Part shown: positions 33,337 through 43,510 of the stretch, in pieces
How positions within the stretch are numbered: the stretch's first letter is position 1
How the letters are laid out: each line of letters begins with the position of its first letter
Source: Peltaster fructicola
Lineage: Eukaryota > Ascomycota > Dothideomycetes
Reading direction: 5' to 3'
NCBI GenBank assembly: GCA_001592805.2
Contig: CP051141.1
Span: forward strand, 2,728,001 to 2,792,000
DNA: 64,000 nt
Made by a program: the position numbers and the translations under genes
Notes under the pieces: generated by a model
Databases searched by the model: none
Seen by the model: only the letters and a program-made list of their open reading frames with translations
What the model was told of the DNA's origin: nothing

Positions 33337-36300
33337 TCATGGTCCCATGTCCATCTCGCCTGCATTGGAGCCAGCGTCGAAGTCATCTGTCTCCTGACCA
33401 TTGGTGTTGACGACCATACGGCGCCCACGGCTGGTTGCAGGAATGCCATCACGAGAAGCACCAAAGTCAAGGACCTATGATTGTTAGCATAGTTGAGCAG
33501 CCTAGGGGAGTCGACTCACCTCGATGTATGTGAAGTTGTTCCGTTGAACAGCAGCAACACATCTGCGCTCGTCGAAGCGCACTTGCCATACACCTGACAA
33601 TTCGGTAAGAAGATCACGAACACACTCGCCATTACGAACGTTCCACATCTTCAGGGTACGATCTGAACCGGAGATCACTTTCTGCCCATCGTGCTGGAAG
33701 CACGTTATAGCTCCAGTGTGTGCGGATAGTGTGGCTTTGCAGACACCGCTCTCGGGGTCCCACACTCGTAGAGTGCTGTCTGCAGCAGCACTAACGAGGC
33801 GATCGTGACTGAGGTCAAGGAGCCCTACCAGAGAGGTATGACCCTCCAGATTGAACAGTGCTGTGCCGCTAGCAAGATCCCACACCTTCACCAGATTATC
33901 CATACTACCGCTGATACATCTGTTGCGTTTGTGATCGAGTACAACCGAATACACCTTCTGAGTGTGGCCCTGGAGACGATGCTGAACCTCGCCTGTGGAG
34001 ATGCGCCAGACTCTCACAGTGCAATCGTACGATCCTGACACCAGCGTATCGCCGTGCGCTGCAATGGCGCGCACACTGTTATGGTGTCCACTCAGAGTTC
34101 GCAAGAAGTAAGGGTTGTCTCGGTCGTTGGCTGGAGGACTTGTCTGAATGATGCTTCGCTCTCCCGGCTGTGGTAGCTTCCACACTCGCAGGGTTGAATC
34201 TCGTGAGCCAGTAATGATCAAGGGTTCCTTTGGCATCATGATTGGAGTACCATCCGGAGCTGTATCAACCTGCACAGGCTTCAAAATCACAAGACAGCGC
34301 ACTGTCGAAGTGTGTCCTTGGAAGACTTGTAAGCAGCGACCAGTCTTGATGTCCCAGATGCGAACGCTACGATCAGTAGATCCAGATACAAGAGTGTCGC
34401 CTTCATACTGCAGTGCCCAGACACCACCTTCGTGGCCTTCGAGCTTCGTTCGCAGAGCGCCAGTCTTTGTATCGAATACATTGATCTTAGTATCGTCGCT
34501 ACCAGTCAAGATCTTGTCATCATCGAACAGCAGGCAAGTAACCACGTGTCGATCATGTGCTCTGAAAGCAAGATGCTGGGGTTGCGACTCGCTGTCCATC
34601 CAGGATTTCCGGATCATGTGGTGGCGTTGATAGAGAGATTTGAACAGGTGCATAGACCGCAGACTTTCGAGTCCGACAGTTGGTTGCGGCACGGCATGCA
34701 CAGCAGCAGTGGCATAGCCGTTGGGACCTTGAGCATGTGCGATCATGCGTTTCCAATGAGGGGTAGCAGTCTTCAGCAGATTCGCCCTGGACGGGCGCTT
34801 CGTCTTGTTAGTGGTTGCCTGTTTTGTCCTTGCTTTCCTTCTTGATCTGGTTGTAGCACTTGTGTTGGTTGTAGAAGACGTAGCGTCATCGTCGTCACTG
34901 AGCTGCATAAATGCGTCGGGCGAGCCTGCACTGTCAGTCTCACCCGTCCTGCTTAGATCTTCTTCCCAACCACTCTCGCCACAGTATTGCCAGCCCCAGC
35001 CTTCTTTGACAGCTCTTGCGATCTCTCCTGGTGGCAGCACAAAGTCGTCTTGGTCGAGCAAGTCTTTCCATGCTCGTTCGTCAGAGTTGATAAGTCGTCT
35101 CCATCTCCTTGACACCTGTGCAGCACGCGACATGCTTTTTGCATCGAGATATCTAGTCACAATGGAACTGAGCTCGGGAGGCAGCATAGTGAATGGATCG
35201 CATTTGAGTGCCGGGTTGACAACATTTGCAACCATCTGCAGAGTCGATTTGGTGGATCGTCGCAGAAGCTGGTACATCACATAGGATTGTAGGGCTTCGG
35301 GCATGCTGTCGAAAGCATCCACCATTGTAGGTATGTCCATGATCGTTGGTTGTGCCGATTGAGGCGTCTTCTGCTGTGTTGGTGCTCCATGAGTGAAGTG
35401 AAACTTTGGCGCCGTGGTAATATCAGAGCCTTGTGATTCAGCAGCACTCATAGTCTTGCTTTCCTGTTCTAAGTCGAGCCCAGATACGACACTGGCACTT
35501 TCATCTGCAAAGGAAGCGTCAAACTGAGCTTGTCGAGCAGCGATGTTGGCGGCAGCGGTGACCGGAGACAAACTGGGACTCGGCAGGCTAGCATCTTGCT
35601 GAGCTCCTGTGATGATGGTCGGCAATACAGGGCGACTATGTGTATTGCCAGTGCTTAACGAGCTGATATCGGATTCGCCAATAGGGGGAGTAGCCACGGC
35701 GACTGGATGTGCGGATTCATCAGACTTCTGCTTGCCCTTGTCACTTCTATAGAAGGGTGGTCCGATCTGTGAATCGTCGTCTTGTGCTGCCGCCATCGTT
35801 ATGTCCTCGTCCATGTCAGACTTAAGCTCGCGTAGCTTCGACAGTGGAGGTTGCGGCTGGCCTTTTCCATCTAGTCTATGTGACAAGACTCTTGATGGGA
35901 AAGAGCTCACAGTGCTGGACTCTGCATCTGGAGTGACAGGCGCAAAGTTGGTCGTGTCCGAGAACAATGTGGACTGCTCTAAAAGTGGCTGATCGTGCAA
36001 ATCTGGTAATGCACGGTGCAGCCGTGAACGCTGTCTCTTAGCTTGTCTCTGCATACTGGCCATCTCTGCAGCTTCAGCGATGGAGGGCGCAGCAGAACGC
36101 TTTCGCACGTCCGAGCGGCCGTCCTGAGTATGCTTTGGAACGATCTGAGCGTTGTGGGTTCTGATGGGTGTCTCAAAGTGCTTCTCTTCTCGTGTGATGG
36201 TGCCATTGTGCTTTCTCATCGTTTCCTGCAATTTCCTATGTTGGCTGAGAGTCTCTTCCACGTCCTCAACCTCGTGCAGCATCGTTGGCTTGCCATTGAC

Positions 36301-36660
36301 GTCGAAGCAGAATCGCTTGATGGATGTAGGCGTAGGCGAGAATATGAGTGGGAATTGCTTGGGGTCGCGCTCTGCCAAGTCTCTTGGTGGTTGGATGATA
36401 AGGGGCGGGAGTGACACGGTTGTCGTAGTGGTCGTAGTGACGATGGTCTGTTGCGTTGCAGGACCAAAGGTCAGCTGTGCAAGAGTGGAATTTTGAGGAG
36501 GGAGCATCATGGTCGTCGTGGTAGTTGTCTTCACATCTCTAGTGCTAGGTGGTTCCTCCATCGGAGAAGCAGGAGCTGTAGAGAGGACTCCCTCTACCGA
36601 AGCTTCGTGAGGCCGCGTGCGTGTGTGTAATCCTAGACCGTGTAGGCGTGTTGTGTGCAT
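33337..36660 (-). CDS. cdc4: Cdc4-type F-box/WD40 protein (SCF ubiquitin ligase receptor)
   Basis: Substrate receptor of an SCF E3 ubiquitin ligase. Exon 1 (33520-36660) joins a terminal exon (33337-33474) across a 45-bp intron (33475-33519, GTGAGT ... CATAG), giving 1092 aa. F-box at about residues 490-535 (MLPPELSSIVTRYLDAKSMS ... AAQVSRRWRRL) and about 7 WD40 repeats at about 700-1040 (for example GHEGGVWALQYEGDTLVSGS and GHTQKVYSVVLDHKRNRCIS). The linker between F-box and propeller (FKSLYQRHHMIRKSW) and the double-R propeller pattern favour Cdc4 over Met30/SconB. The first 480 residues are disordered, with Thr-rich runs. The C-terminal exon ends in an acidic tail. It should recognise phosphodegrons on cell-cycle or transcription regulators. 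Confidence 0.9.
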
Positions 36661-37486
36661 GTCCGACGAGGTGCTCGACGTTGTGAACCAGCGTCACTGC
36701 CGGAGGTTTGCAGTGTATATATACGGGCTACCACCGGCGTATCGGTGAACGCGTTGCGGTGGCCTTAGTCGTTCCAACAAGATGGTCTGACCAGACTTGT
36801 TGTTCTCGAACGAAGTGCTGAAACGTGCACGGGAGCACGAGGATTTGTTCAAAGTCGTCACGGTCAAGCGGCGCCTGGTCGCCCTACCGTCACGAGGACG
36901 TCGTTGCTAGCACGCTCAGAGCCTGTCTCGCGCAGAGACTACAGCTCACAAGACCGACAGACACCGGCAGCGTGAGGAGTGGAGAATGTGAGTGAGTGTG
37001 AGTGTTGATGTTGGGTATAAGGTGGCACTACTACAGGCGAGTTGGTGATGCTCAGGTGCAGGCAAACCAGCTGAGCGCGGATTGGCTGAAGAGCCACGCT
37101 TATTCTCTAAGAGGGGAGGCACTTTCTTACCGGCGTGCCTTACGTCGGGTTAGTCTGGGATCCTGCTATTCAAGGAAGCGACCAAGCTCAAGCTAGCTCT
37201 GTGCAACATCTTGAAAGCATGTTGTTGGGCAGATAACATGTCTGATGATCAGCAGCAGACAAGCCATAAGAGACACCACGTGCGATGGACGAACAGGTAT
37301 CTAAAGTATGCTATACTCCGGAAGTGCTTCTTCATGCCGTTCATAACGCTATCATTATCCCATCAATGCCGTCGTACATTCATAGCATCGTGTCCTCCCG
37401 TGCGTCATCCTTATCTTGTCATTGATCATTAGATATCATTCACCACTCTCACTCCTATCGAGTCCTTGAGTGCCACTCTCCTCTTC
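36661..37486. other. Intergenic region, cdc4 promoter side
   Basis: About 830 bp between the cdc4 start and the stop of the next minus-strand gene. It contains the TATA candidate and a short GAGTGTGAGTG-type imperfect repeat near 36985-37000. No gene is recognised. Confidence 0.5.
36716..36723 (-). promoter_or_regulatory. Candidate TATA box of cdc4
   Basis: Palindromic TATATATA about 56-63 bp upstream of the cdc4 start codon, the best-placed TATA-like element in the window. The 5' UTR would be short; the transcription start is unknown. Confidence 0.4.
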
Positions 37487-39449
37487 TCACGTGCAGCCTC
37501 TTCCTGGCAGCTCCAAATCCTTCATGTGCTTCTTCATTGACTGCAAGAAGCCGGTACCCATCCCTTGTCGCTTTGCTGGCATCTCAACGTAGTGGCGTCG
37601 TTTGTTAGATCCGTGTCGCTCGACACCGAGGCTGTTGCCTTGCAAGAACCCGCCACGACCACGAAAGCCTGGCATCCGCACGCTCATCTTGCGTGGGAAC
37701 GTGCTGCGTGATTGTTTTACTGGGTGAGCAGAGGTGTCGCCTCCAGCTGGCAGTCTGTCATGGTGATCATCGTATTCCTCATCACTTGTAGTGTCATCGT
37801 CGTCGTGCCACATAGAATTTGGCATCCACATTGGGTGCAGTCTGTCACTCTCAGCTGTGACAATGTGCTGGGGTTTGCTTATGTGCTTGTAGGAGTTGGA
37901 GCGAGAGAACAGAGGAGTCAAAATCGTATCGCTCAACCGCCTAGCTGTCCTCATGAGACTCCCGCTGCGCTGCAGTCCTGCTTGTGCTGCAGCTTCATTT
38001 TGTGTTCGCGTTTGTCGCTCATCATCAATCGAAGGTGTCGGTGGTATGAATTGAATGGCAGGTGGTAGTGGTGCCGCTCGTGGGTTGGTCAGTGGACTGT
38101 CCGCAGTGTGTAGATTGCCATTGACCTGAATCTCAGGCGTCGACAGGCTTCGAGTAAAAGAGCCAGAGGAAGACGAGCTCGATGACTCAGGATCCTCGAG
38201 AGGATAGCTCAGCGGCTGAAGAGTGCGAGTTGCATGCTGTTGCACTTGTGGTTTCTTCGCGGCGTGGTTGATGAGCAAGACACTATCGTTGCTGTGCGTG
38301 AAGAGTGTAACGTTCTTGGCCTCACACAATTCCATCTCTGTGCGATCGGATATGCCAGACATTGGAGTCTGCGTGTTCGCAAACCGATGACTCTTGATAG
38401 AAGGGCTGAGAGCAGAGTAGGATATGCTTGGCGATGCATCATACGGGGCAAGTCGATTGCTCTCTGGCGTGCCTCTGTGAGCATTTTCCAGTCTGCTGTC
38501 TTTTGACACACGCCGAAGATTACGTGACATACTGTCAGACGTGGTGTCCCTCAGTTCAAGCGGTAGCGATACATGGCGTCGCTCTGCCGCGAGTCCGCTA
38601 GTTGGTGTGCGACCAGAGCTCAGTGGACGTCGCTCGTGGCGCAATTTACGGACTGTAGGTTCAAGGGCATCTGTCGTACGCTCCAAGGGTGCAGATACGA
38701 GACGCCGTTCGCTAGTGTCTAGACCATGAGGTTGTGATGCTTCTTGTTCAATAGACACAGGCTCGATGCCGTTGCGAGAGCGAGCCGTTGTGTCTGCACT
38801 CCCGACGCGAAGGGAGTATCTCTTCTTCATATGGCGAAGAGAGGGCACCCTTAGGAGCCTCTGTAGGCACTATCATGGCCTCGATGGCAGTGCCATCATC
38901 GATAGCTTCAAGACGTTCCATTTTGCTGTGTCTGATCTGCCTGTACAGCTGTTCGTTTCCCACATTGTCTGGAGGTGCATCGAGCCATTCGGTGTTGTTC
39001 GCAGCGTCGCTAGCCATGTTGTGAAATGGTGGATGGGCTGTGAGCCCGCCTGACGAGACCTGCCTACGCTTTTTACGTATGCGCAATTGTTGTGGCTGCA
39101 AACCAGGCGACCGTCGTTGGGCTCGAGGAGAGGCAGTTCCTTGCATGTACTTTGTAGTGTTCATCTCTTCGCCTGGAATGCGTGTTCCTGTGCCCACACT
39201 GTCCTCTGCCGCCTTCTCTTCATCATTGCGCTGTGTAACACCACCACCAAGAGGGGACGTCGCAAGACTAGTAGCAGGTGCGAGAGGCGACTCCATGCGC
39301 GGGATCCCTAAGTGGCTCAGAACATTGTTCGACACCGCTGGCATTCTTCGAGGTGTGGTGTCTGGTGTCAAAGGATCAAAGGCATTTGGCGGCGTTACAT
39401 AGCCAGGTTGCTGGGTCTTCTCATCCGGCGGAGTGGGAGGTAGATGCAT
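37487..39449 (-). CDS. Large disordered protein, function unknown
   Basis: Not recognised. Two overlapping frames appear to form one protein of about 650 aa: an N-terminal part from 39449 (MHLPPTPPDEKTQQPGY) and a C-terminal part to 37487. The best join is around 38848-38850, where PTEAPK would continue into VPSLRHMKKRYSLRV if one G of a GGG run were surplus. A spliced alternative (acceptor CTACAG near 38865) lacks a good donor. The content is Ser/Thr/Pro/Arg-rich with an SP/TP-dense N-terminus, poly-Ser, an acidic patch (DDDDTTSDEEYDD) and a basic C-terminal segment (GSNKRRHYVEMPAKRQG, FLQSMKKHMKDLEL). No membrane segment or signal peptide is seen. Probably a phosphorylated regulatory or cortical protein (inference). 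Confidence 0.6.
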
Positions 39450-40096
39450 CGAGGCGCCCTCACAGCGATAGGCGTGTAATCATGCGATCGTCTTGGGCAT
39501 ATCTCTTGATGGAGTTGATTGTTATGCATGCGTGTGATGATGCAAGGGAAGTGAGCGTTGTGATGTCTGGTGTGCGATGTGCAGATGTTTCAATCTCGCG
39601 CGCTGCATGCGCCACTCGCCGAATCAGATTCCCACGCTGCCGGCACCAGGAATGAGAGGCCTCGTGTGAAATGAAGAACAACAAGAGGCGATTATATACC
39701 TTTCCGAGGAGAAGAGTGAAGTCGTCATTACGTGCATGTCGATCTCAGTTCAAATGAGTCGCTATTTCAGCCTCTTCTCGACTCCCGGAGTCTGAACTGC
39801 CGTGTCTACGTGGCAGTTCACGTCGTCTCATGGAAGCATGCACCGTGCTATATATACCAGTTCACTTACAGCCTTCTCTGAGTATCCTCGTCCTCTCTCT
39901 TAGTTCCAAGAGCTATATCAAGAAGTCTCCAAGACAACAAGGGTCGACGTGTATCCCAGTCACCGGCGGCATCTCCGTGTGTGTGCCGATCTTGTGATGT
40001 AAGGATCTTGACTCAGCACCTTTATCGATAGTTTTGAGCCTCAATCGCTCATAGAAAAGTTGTAGCTACATCATAGCATGAGAACACACATACACA
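39450..40096. promoter_or_regulatory. Divergent promoter region (unknown gene / mtr3)
   Basis: About 650 bp. A minus-strand TATATAA at 39692-39698 lies about 245 bp upstream of the disordered-protein start. A plus-strand TATATATA near 39849-39856 lies about 240 bp upstream of mtr3. Both spacings are compatible with real TATA elements; this is not proof. Confidence 0.4.
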
Positions 40097-40981
40097 ATGC
40101 AATCAAATGATCGACGAAGGTTGAATGGCCCTGCTGGAGGTACAACTGCGCCCAGCTTCTTGTCAGCGACTACAGCACCCTTGAGACGATCTCGCCAGCC
40201 ACATGAACACCGGCGCATCTATCTTCAGACCGGCACTGTACCCTCAGCTGCTGGGTCTGCCTACTATGAGCTTCACCCAGACGAGAAGACATCGACATTG
40301 GGTCAGAACACCTCTAGTCTAAAGCTTTCGGTCACAGTACATGGTCCTCGTCCTCTTCCACGGAATGCAGCCTTCAGCTCGAATCTGCTGCTCAACACCC
40401 ACATTAAGTTTGCGCCCTTCGCAACACAAGTCCGCCGTGGCTATGTCCGAGACTGGAGCGAGCGTGATCTAGGTGCTCACCTAGAGAATGCGTTGCGTGG
40501 AGTGATCATTGGAGAACGCTGGCCGAAGAGTGCAGTGGATGTAGTGGTCACTATTCTGGAAGGAGAAGACAGCACATCATCTGCAGAGAAGAGCTTGCAA
40601 GGCGGTGGTATAATGACAGCGCTGGCAGGTGCCATCACAGCCAGCAGTGCGGCTCTAGTCGAAGCAGGCATTGATTGTGTGGACCTTGTGTCTGGAGGTG
40701 TCGCAGGACTGGCAAAACCAACGAAAGGATCGTCAGACGAGCCACTGGTCGATCCGGTTTCTTCAGACCAAGAACTGGCGGCTCTTTGTGTTGTCGCCTA
40801 TCTGCAATCGCGGGACGAGATCACTGAACTCTGGATGAGAGGCAACGCTGGCACTCAACTGGACCAGTTGATCGAACAAGCCACAGCAGCTGCTAAGCTG
40901 GAACGAGGCGTGTTGGTGGATGCTCTCAAGGAGTGCATTGCTGCAGACGCTGAGACGAAAGACACGGACATGAAGGATTGA
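40097..40981 (+). CDS. mtr3: RNA exosome core subunit Mtr3 (RNase PH-like)
   Basis: Structural RNase PH-fold subunit of the nine-subunit exosome ring, nuclear and cytoplasmic RNA 3'-5' processing. The 294-aa single-exon protein shows the N-terminal IYLQTGTVPSAAGSAYYEL block, VTVHGPRPLPRN, and KFAPFATQVRRGYVRDWSER followed by LGAHLENALRGVII, all typical of Mtr3 rather than Rrp41/42/43/45/46. As in eukaryotic Mtr3, no catalytic activity is expected. A long Ala/Gly-rich second half keeps the RNase PH topology (GIMTALAGAITASSAALVEA, then an Asp-containing strand). Length is normal. The start is the first ATG of the frame, about 240 bp from a TATA-like element. Confidence 0.88.
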   Translation: MQSNDRRRLNGPAGGTTAPSFLSATTAPLRRSRQPHEHRRIYLQTGTVPSAAGSAYYELHPDEKTSTLGQNTSSLKLSVTVHGPRPLPRNAAFSSNLLLNTHIKFAPFATQVRRGYVRDWSERDLGAHLENALRGVIIGERWPKSAVDVVVTILEGEDSTSSAEKSLQGGGIMTALAGAITASSAALVEAGIDCVDLVSGGVAGLAKPTKGSSDEPLVDPVSSDQELAALCVVAYLQSRDEITELWMRGNAGTQLDQLIEQATAAAKLERGVLVDALKECIAADAETKDTDMKD

Positions 40982-41129
40982 AACTTTCTATTCTTGCTAT
41001 GGGAGCTAGAATAGCGCATTGGTCAACAATGCTATTGCATTGCGCATAAGAAGCGCTGTGTGCGAACGAGACTGTGTGGTATCGTGCCTCTCCAGCATGC
41101 TCATACTCGAATGATCTCGAGACTATGGC

Positions 41130-41846
41130 TTAAGCATCAGCCTGTGCCTCCTCAGAGGCCTCCTCAGAGACAGCCTCAGGAACAGCCTCAGCACCATCGT
41201 CGGCGCCAGCGTTCACATCAGCATCAGCATCATCATCCTTCTCCTGGGCCTCGAGATCGTCGTTGTTGTCATTGACGAGCTTTGGACTGGCAGCATCCTT
41301 GGTAGCCTTGCCTTTGGTCTTTCTGACTGGAGACTTGCGTTTCTTGGTGGTGACAATATCAGTGAGAAGCTCCTCCTTGACAGCACTCAAGGCTGAATCG
41401 CTGTCAGCTGGGTGATCATCATCTGCTGTGATCTTCTTTGCTGTCTTTCGTTGCTTCTTAGGAGCAGTCTCGCCATCTCCGTTGAGTGCAGCAGCCTTAC
41501 GGCCTCGCTTCTTGCCAGAACTGGCGTCCTTGGCAGAGTCGCTGGCGGGAACTACCACAAGTATCAGTACGTACTGTAGAAGTGTAAAAAATGCATGCTA
41601 CTACATACCACCAGTCTTGACAACCAGGCCATCACCCTTGGCCTCTAAGGCAGCGACAAGCTTCTTCTTGATGACTCCCCAAACGTTGATGGCTGTTTTT
41701 GGTGTGTTGAAACCTGCCTGCTTGACAAGTTGTTGCATGTCGACCTCAGGAAAGCTCTTCAAGCAGAACCAAGCGGCGCGCATGACTTCTTCTTCTCTAG
41801 TGCTGAAGAGAGGCTTCTCCTCGGTAGTAGTGGCTTCGGTAGTCAT
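41130..41846 (-). CDS. Small basic nuclear-type protein with conserved N-terminal helical domain
   Basis: Family name not known to me. Exons 41609-41846 and 41130-41551 with a 57-bp intron (41552-41608, GTATGT ... GGTAG) give 219 aa. The N-terminal 60 residues are compact and helical (STREEEVMRAAWFCLKSF, then VDMQQLVKQAGF and AINVWGVIKKKL). This resembles small fungal DNA/chromatin-binding modules that begin F[ST]..E.E.L..AW. The remainder is alternating Lys-rich (KKRGRKAAAL, PKKQRKTAKK) and Asp/Glu-rich low complexity, typical of nuclear charged tails. The start is at MTTEATTTEE; the frame continues upstream to 42011 but that part is not conserved-looking. A TATAAGG-like element at 41985-41992 is about 140 bp upstream. 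Confidence 0.75.
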
Positions 41847-42199
41847 GGTTGAGGGACAATGTAGTGAGTCTGTTGTTGTCAGTATATGCTCAGCACAGGC
41901 AGGGTAGACACACCTTGAAAGTACTTGTAAAGGTGCGAAGCAGAGAAGATTGTAGTGCATAGGAAGAGACAGGAATCGGGCGTCCTTATATCCTGCACCA
42001 ATTCGGTCCACAATTTCACATTCACATGTTCACATTGCGATGTGTGGTTCCTTGCGAAAGACGTTGCAGTGGAAGTCATATGCTCGCTGAAGTGAATACC
42101 ACTTCCTCCAATACAGCCGCTGGGTGGCCACTTACGCATACGCTCGTAGGCCTGAGGTGACTATCGTCGTAGCATTCGCCGAAAGCCCAGTGGAGCAAA
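41847..42199. other. Intergenic spacer
   Basis: About 350 bp: promoter of the small nuclear-type protein gene (with the TATAAGG-like element at 41985-41992) and 3' flank of kae1. Confidence 0.5.
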
Positions 42200-43327
42200 T
42201 CAGTCTCGCCAATTGATCAGCGGCTCATCAGTCCTGTATCGTTGTGTTGTAGTGCTGTCTCCCAATGCCGTTCGGAAGCCTTGGCGCCATGCGAGTAAGC
42301 CAGCTTGTGCGATCATGATGCCGTTGTCGATACAGAAGCGCTCATCAGTGGCGTACACCGAGCCTCCTCGCTCGCTTGCCATGATTCCCATCATCTGCTG
42401 AAGACGTTCGTTGCATCCAACGCCACCTACAATCAAGACCTGAGTTGCGCCAACATGGGCCATTGCTCTCTCAGTGATCTCGACTAGCATCGCGAAGACA
42501 GTCTCCTGCAGGGTGAAGCACAGGTCTTCTCGTGTTATTGGTCCGCTGTCGTCTTCATCCAGCCATGGAGTGTCCTTGCTGGCATCGAGCTTGTGTGCCA
42601 TCTCCTCGACTCTCGCAAGGATTCCCGAGAAGCTGACGTCCATGCCTTTGACAGCATATGGTAGCTCTAAAAGATGCTTGCCAGTCTTCGCTAGCTGCTC
42701 AATGTTGTAACCAGGAGCTGGGTCGTTTGGTATTTGAAGCACTCTGGCAAAGCGGTCCAGGCAGTTTCCGATAGCGATGTCCAGTGCTTCACCAAAGATA
42801 CGATATCGCTGAGCGGAATACGCAATGACTTGTGTATTGCCGCCACTAACATACAGCACGACAGGATTGTCCGCACCTGTAATTGCTCGACCCATCTCGA
42901 TGTGGCCTACACAGTGATTGACGCCCACCAGTGGCTTGTTCCAGAGTAGAGCCAGCATTCTGGCAGCGATAGCTACACAAGCCAAAGGTGCACCCATGCC
43001 AGGACCTTTTGTGAAGCAGATACAGTCAATATCGGCGACTGACACATTGGCCTGCTTCATAGCCTGCTTGACTAGGCGGACGACCCATCGTCGATGATGT
43101 GCAGCAGTATCTTTGGGCAGAAACCCGGCGCCTGGAGGAGCATGGAAGGTGTGTCGTAGGTTAGCAAGGATCTCAACCCCAGACGAACTCTTGTCTTGAC
43201 GAGAGTGTTCATCGTCAGAATGTGCTGAATCATGTGGCGATTGAGGTGTGGATGGTCTTGCAGGGTGGGATATTATCCCGACACCAAGCTTGTTTGCGCT
43301 GCCCTCGAGTCCGATCGCAATAGGCAT
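42200..43327 (-). CDS. kae1: KEOPS subunit Kae1, tRNA threonylcarbamoyltransferase
   Basis: Catalytic subunit of KEOPS, transferring the threonylcarbamoyl group to A37 of ANN-decoding tRNAs (t6A). The start at 43327 ([17 protein letters not shown]) matches the family start; an in-frame extension to 43426 is rejected. This gives 375 aa. Seen: ASKHA ATP-fold blocks [21 protein letters not shown], the metal-binding HxxxH in [37 protein letters not shown], and [13 protein letters not shown]. About 35 polar residues ([12 protein letters not shown] ... KSSSGVE) are inserted after GVGII and before ILANLRHTF, where orthologues have a short loop. It is divergent from nop2 with 183 bp between starts. 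Confidence 0.93.
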   Translation of the reverse strand: MPIAIGLEGSANKLGVGIISHPARPSTPQSPHDSAHSDDEHSRQDKSSSGVEILANLRHTFHAPPGAGFLPKDTAAHHRRWVVRLVKQAMKQANVSVADIDCICFTKGPGMGAPLACVAIAARMLALLWNKPLVGVNHCVGHIEMGRAITGADNPVVLYVSGGNTQVIAYSAQRYRIFGEALDIAIGNCLDRFARVLQIPNDPAPGYNIEQLAKTGKHLLELPYAVKGMDVSFSGILARVEEMAHKLDASKDTPWLDEDDSGPITREDLCFTLQETVFAMLVEITERAMAHVGATQVLIVGGVGCNERLQQMMGIMASERGGSVYATDERFCIDNGIMIAQAGLLAWRQGFRTALGDSTTTQRYRTDEPLINWRD

Positions 43328-43510
43328 ATTGGGATGTGTTGTTACGAAGAGGGCTGCCCACAAACGAGATGCTGTTGGAGTTGTCCTCAGCATAGAGTGA
43401 CACCATGCGGAAAGGTTCCGCAGCAATTAGAAAATATTTTGGACTACTCTGAACTTGTCGGCTCTTGAACGTACGCACGTTGGTCTTGACAACCACAACA
43501 TCTAGCAGAC
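43328..43510. promoter_or_regulatory. Compact bidirectional promoter, kae1/nop2
   Basis: Only 183 bp separate the start codons of two translation/ribosome-linked genes facing away from each other. No strong TATA element is visible; an AT-rich patch (AGAAAATATTTTGG) lies near 43430-43441. Confidence 0.5.

Noticed and set aside
43328-43426. Upstream extension of Kae1 as a mitochondrial targeting peptide
   Set aside because: The family start [15 protein letters not shown] is present in frame; the extension overlaps the short bidirectional promoter, and mitochondrial t6A is made by a separate Qri7-type enzyme.
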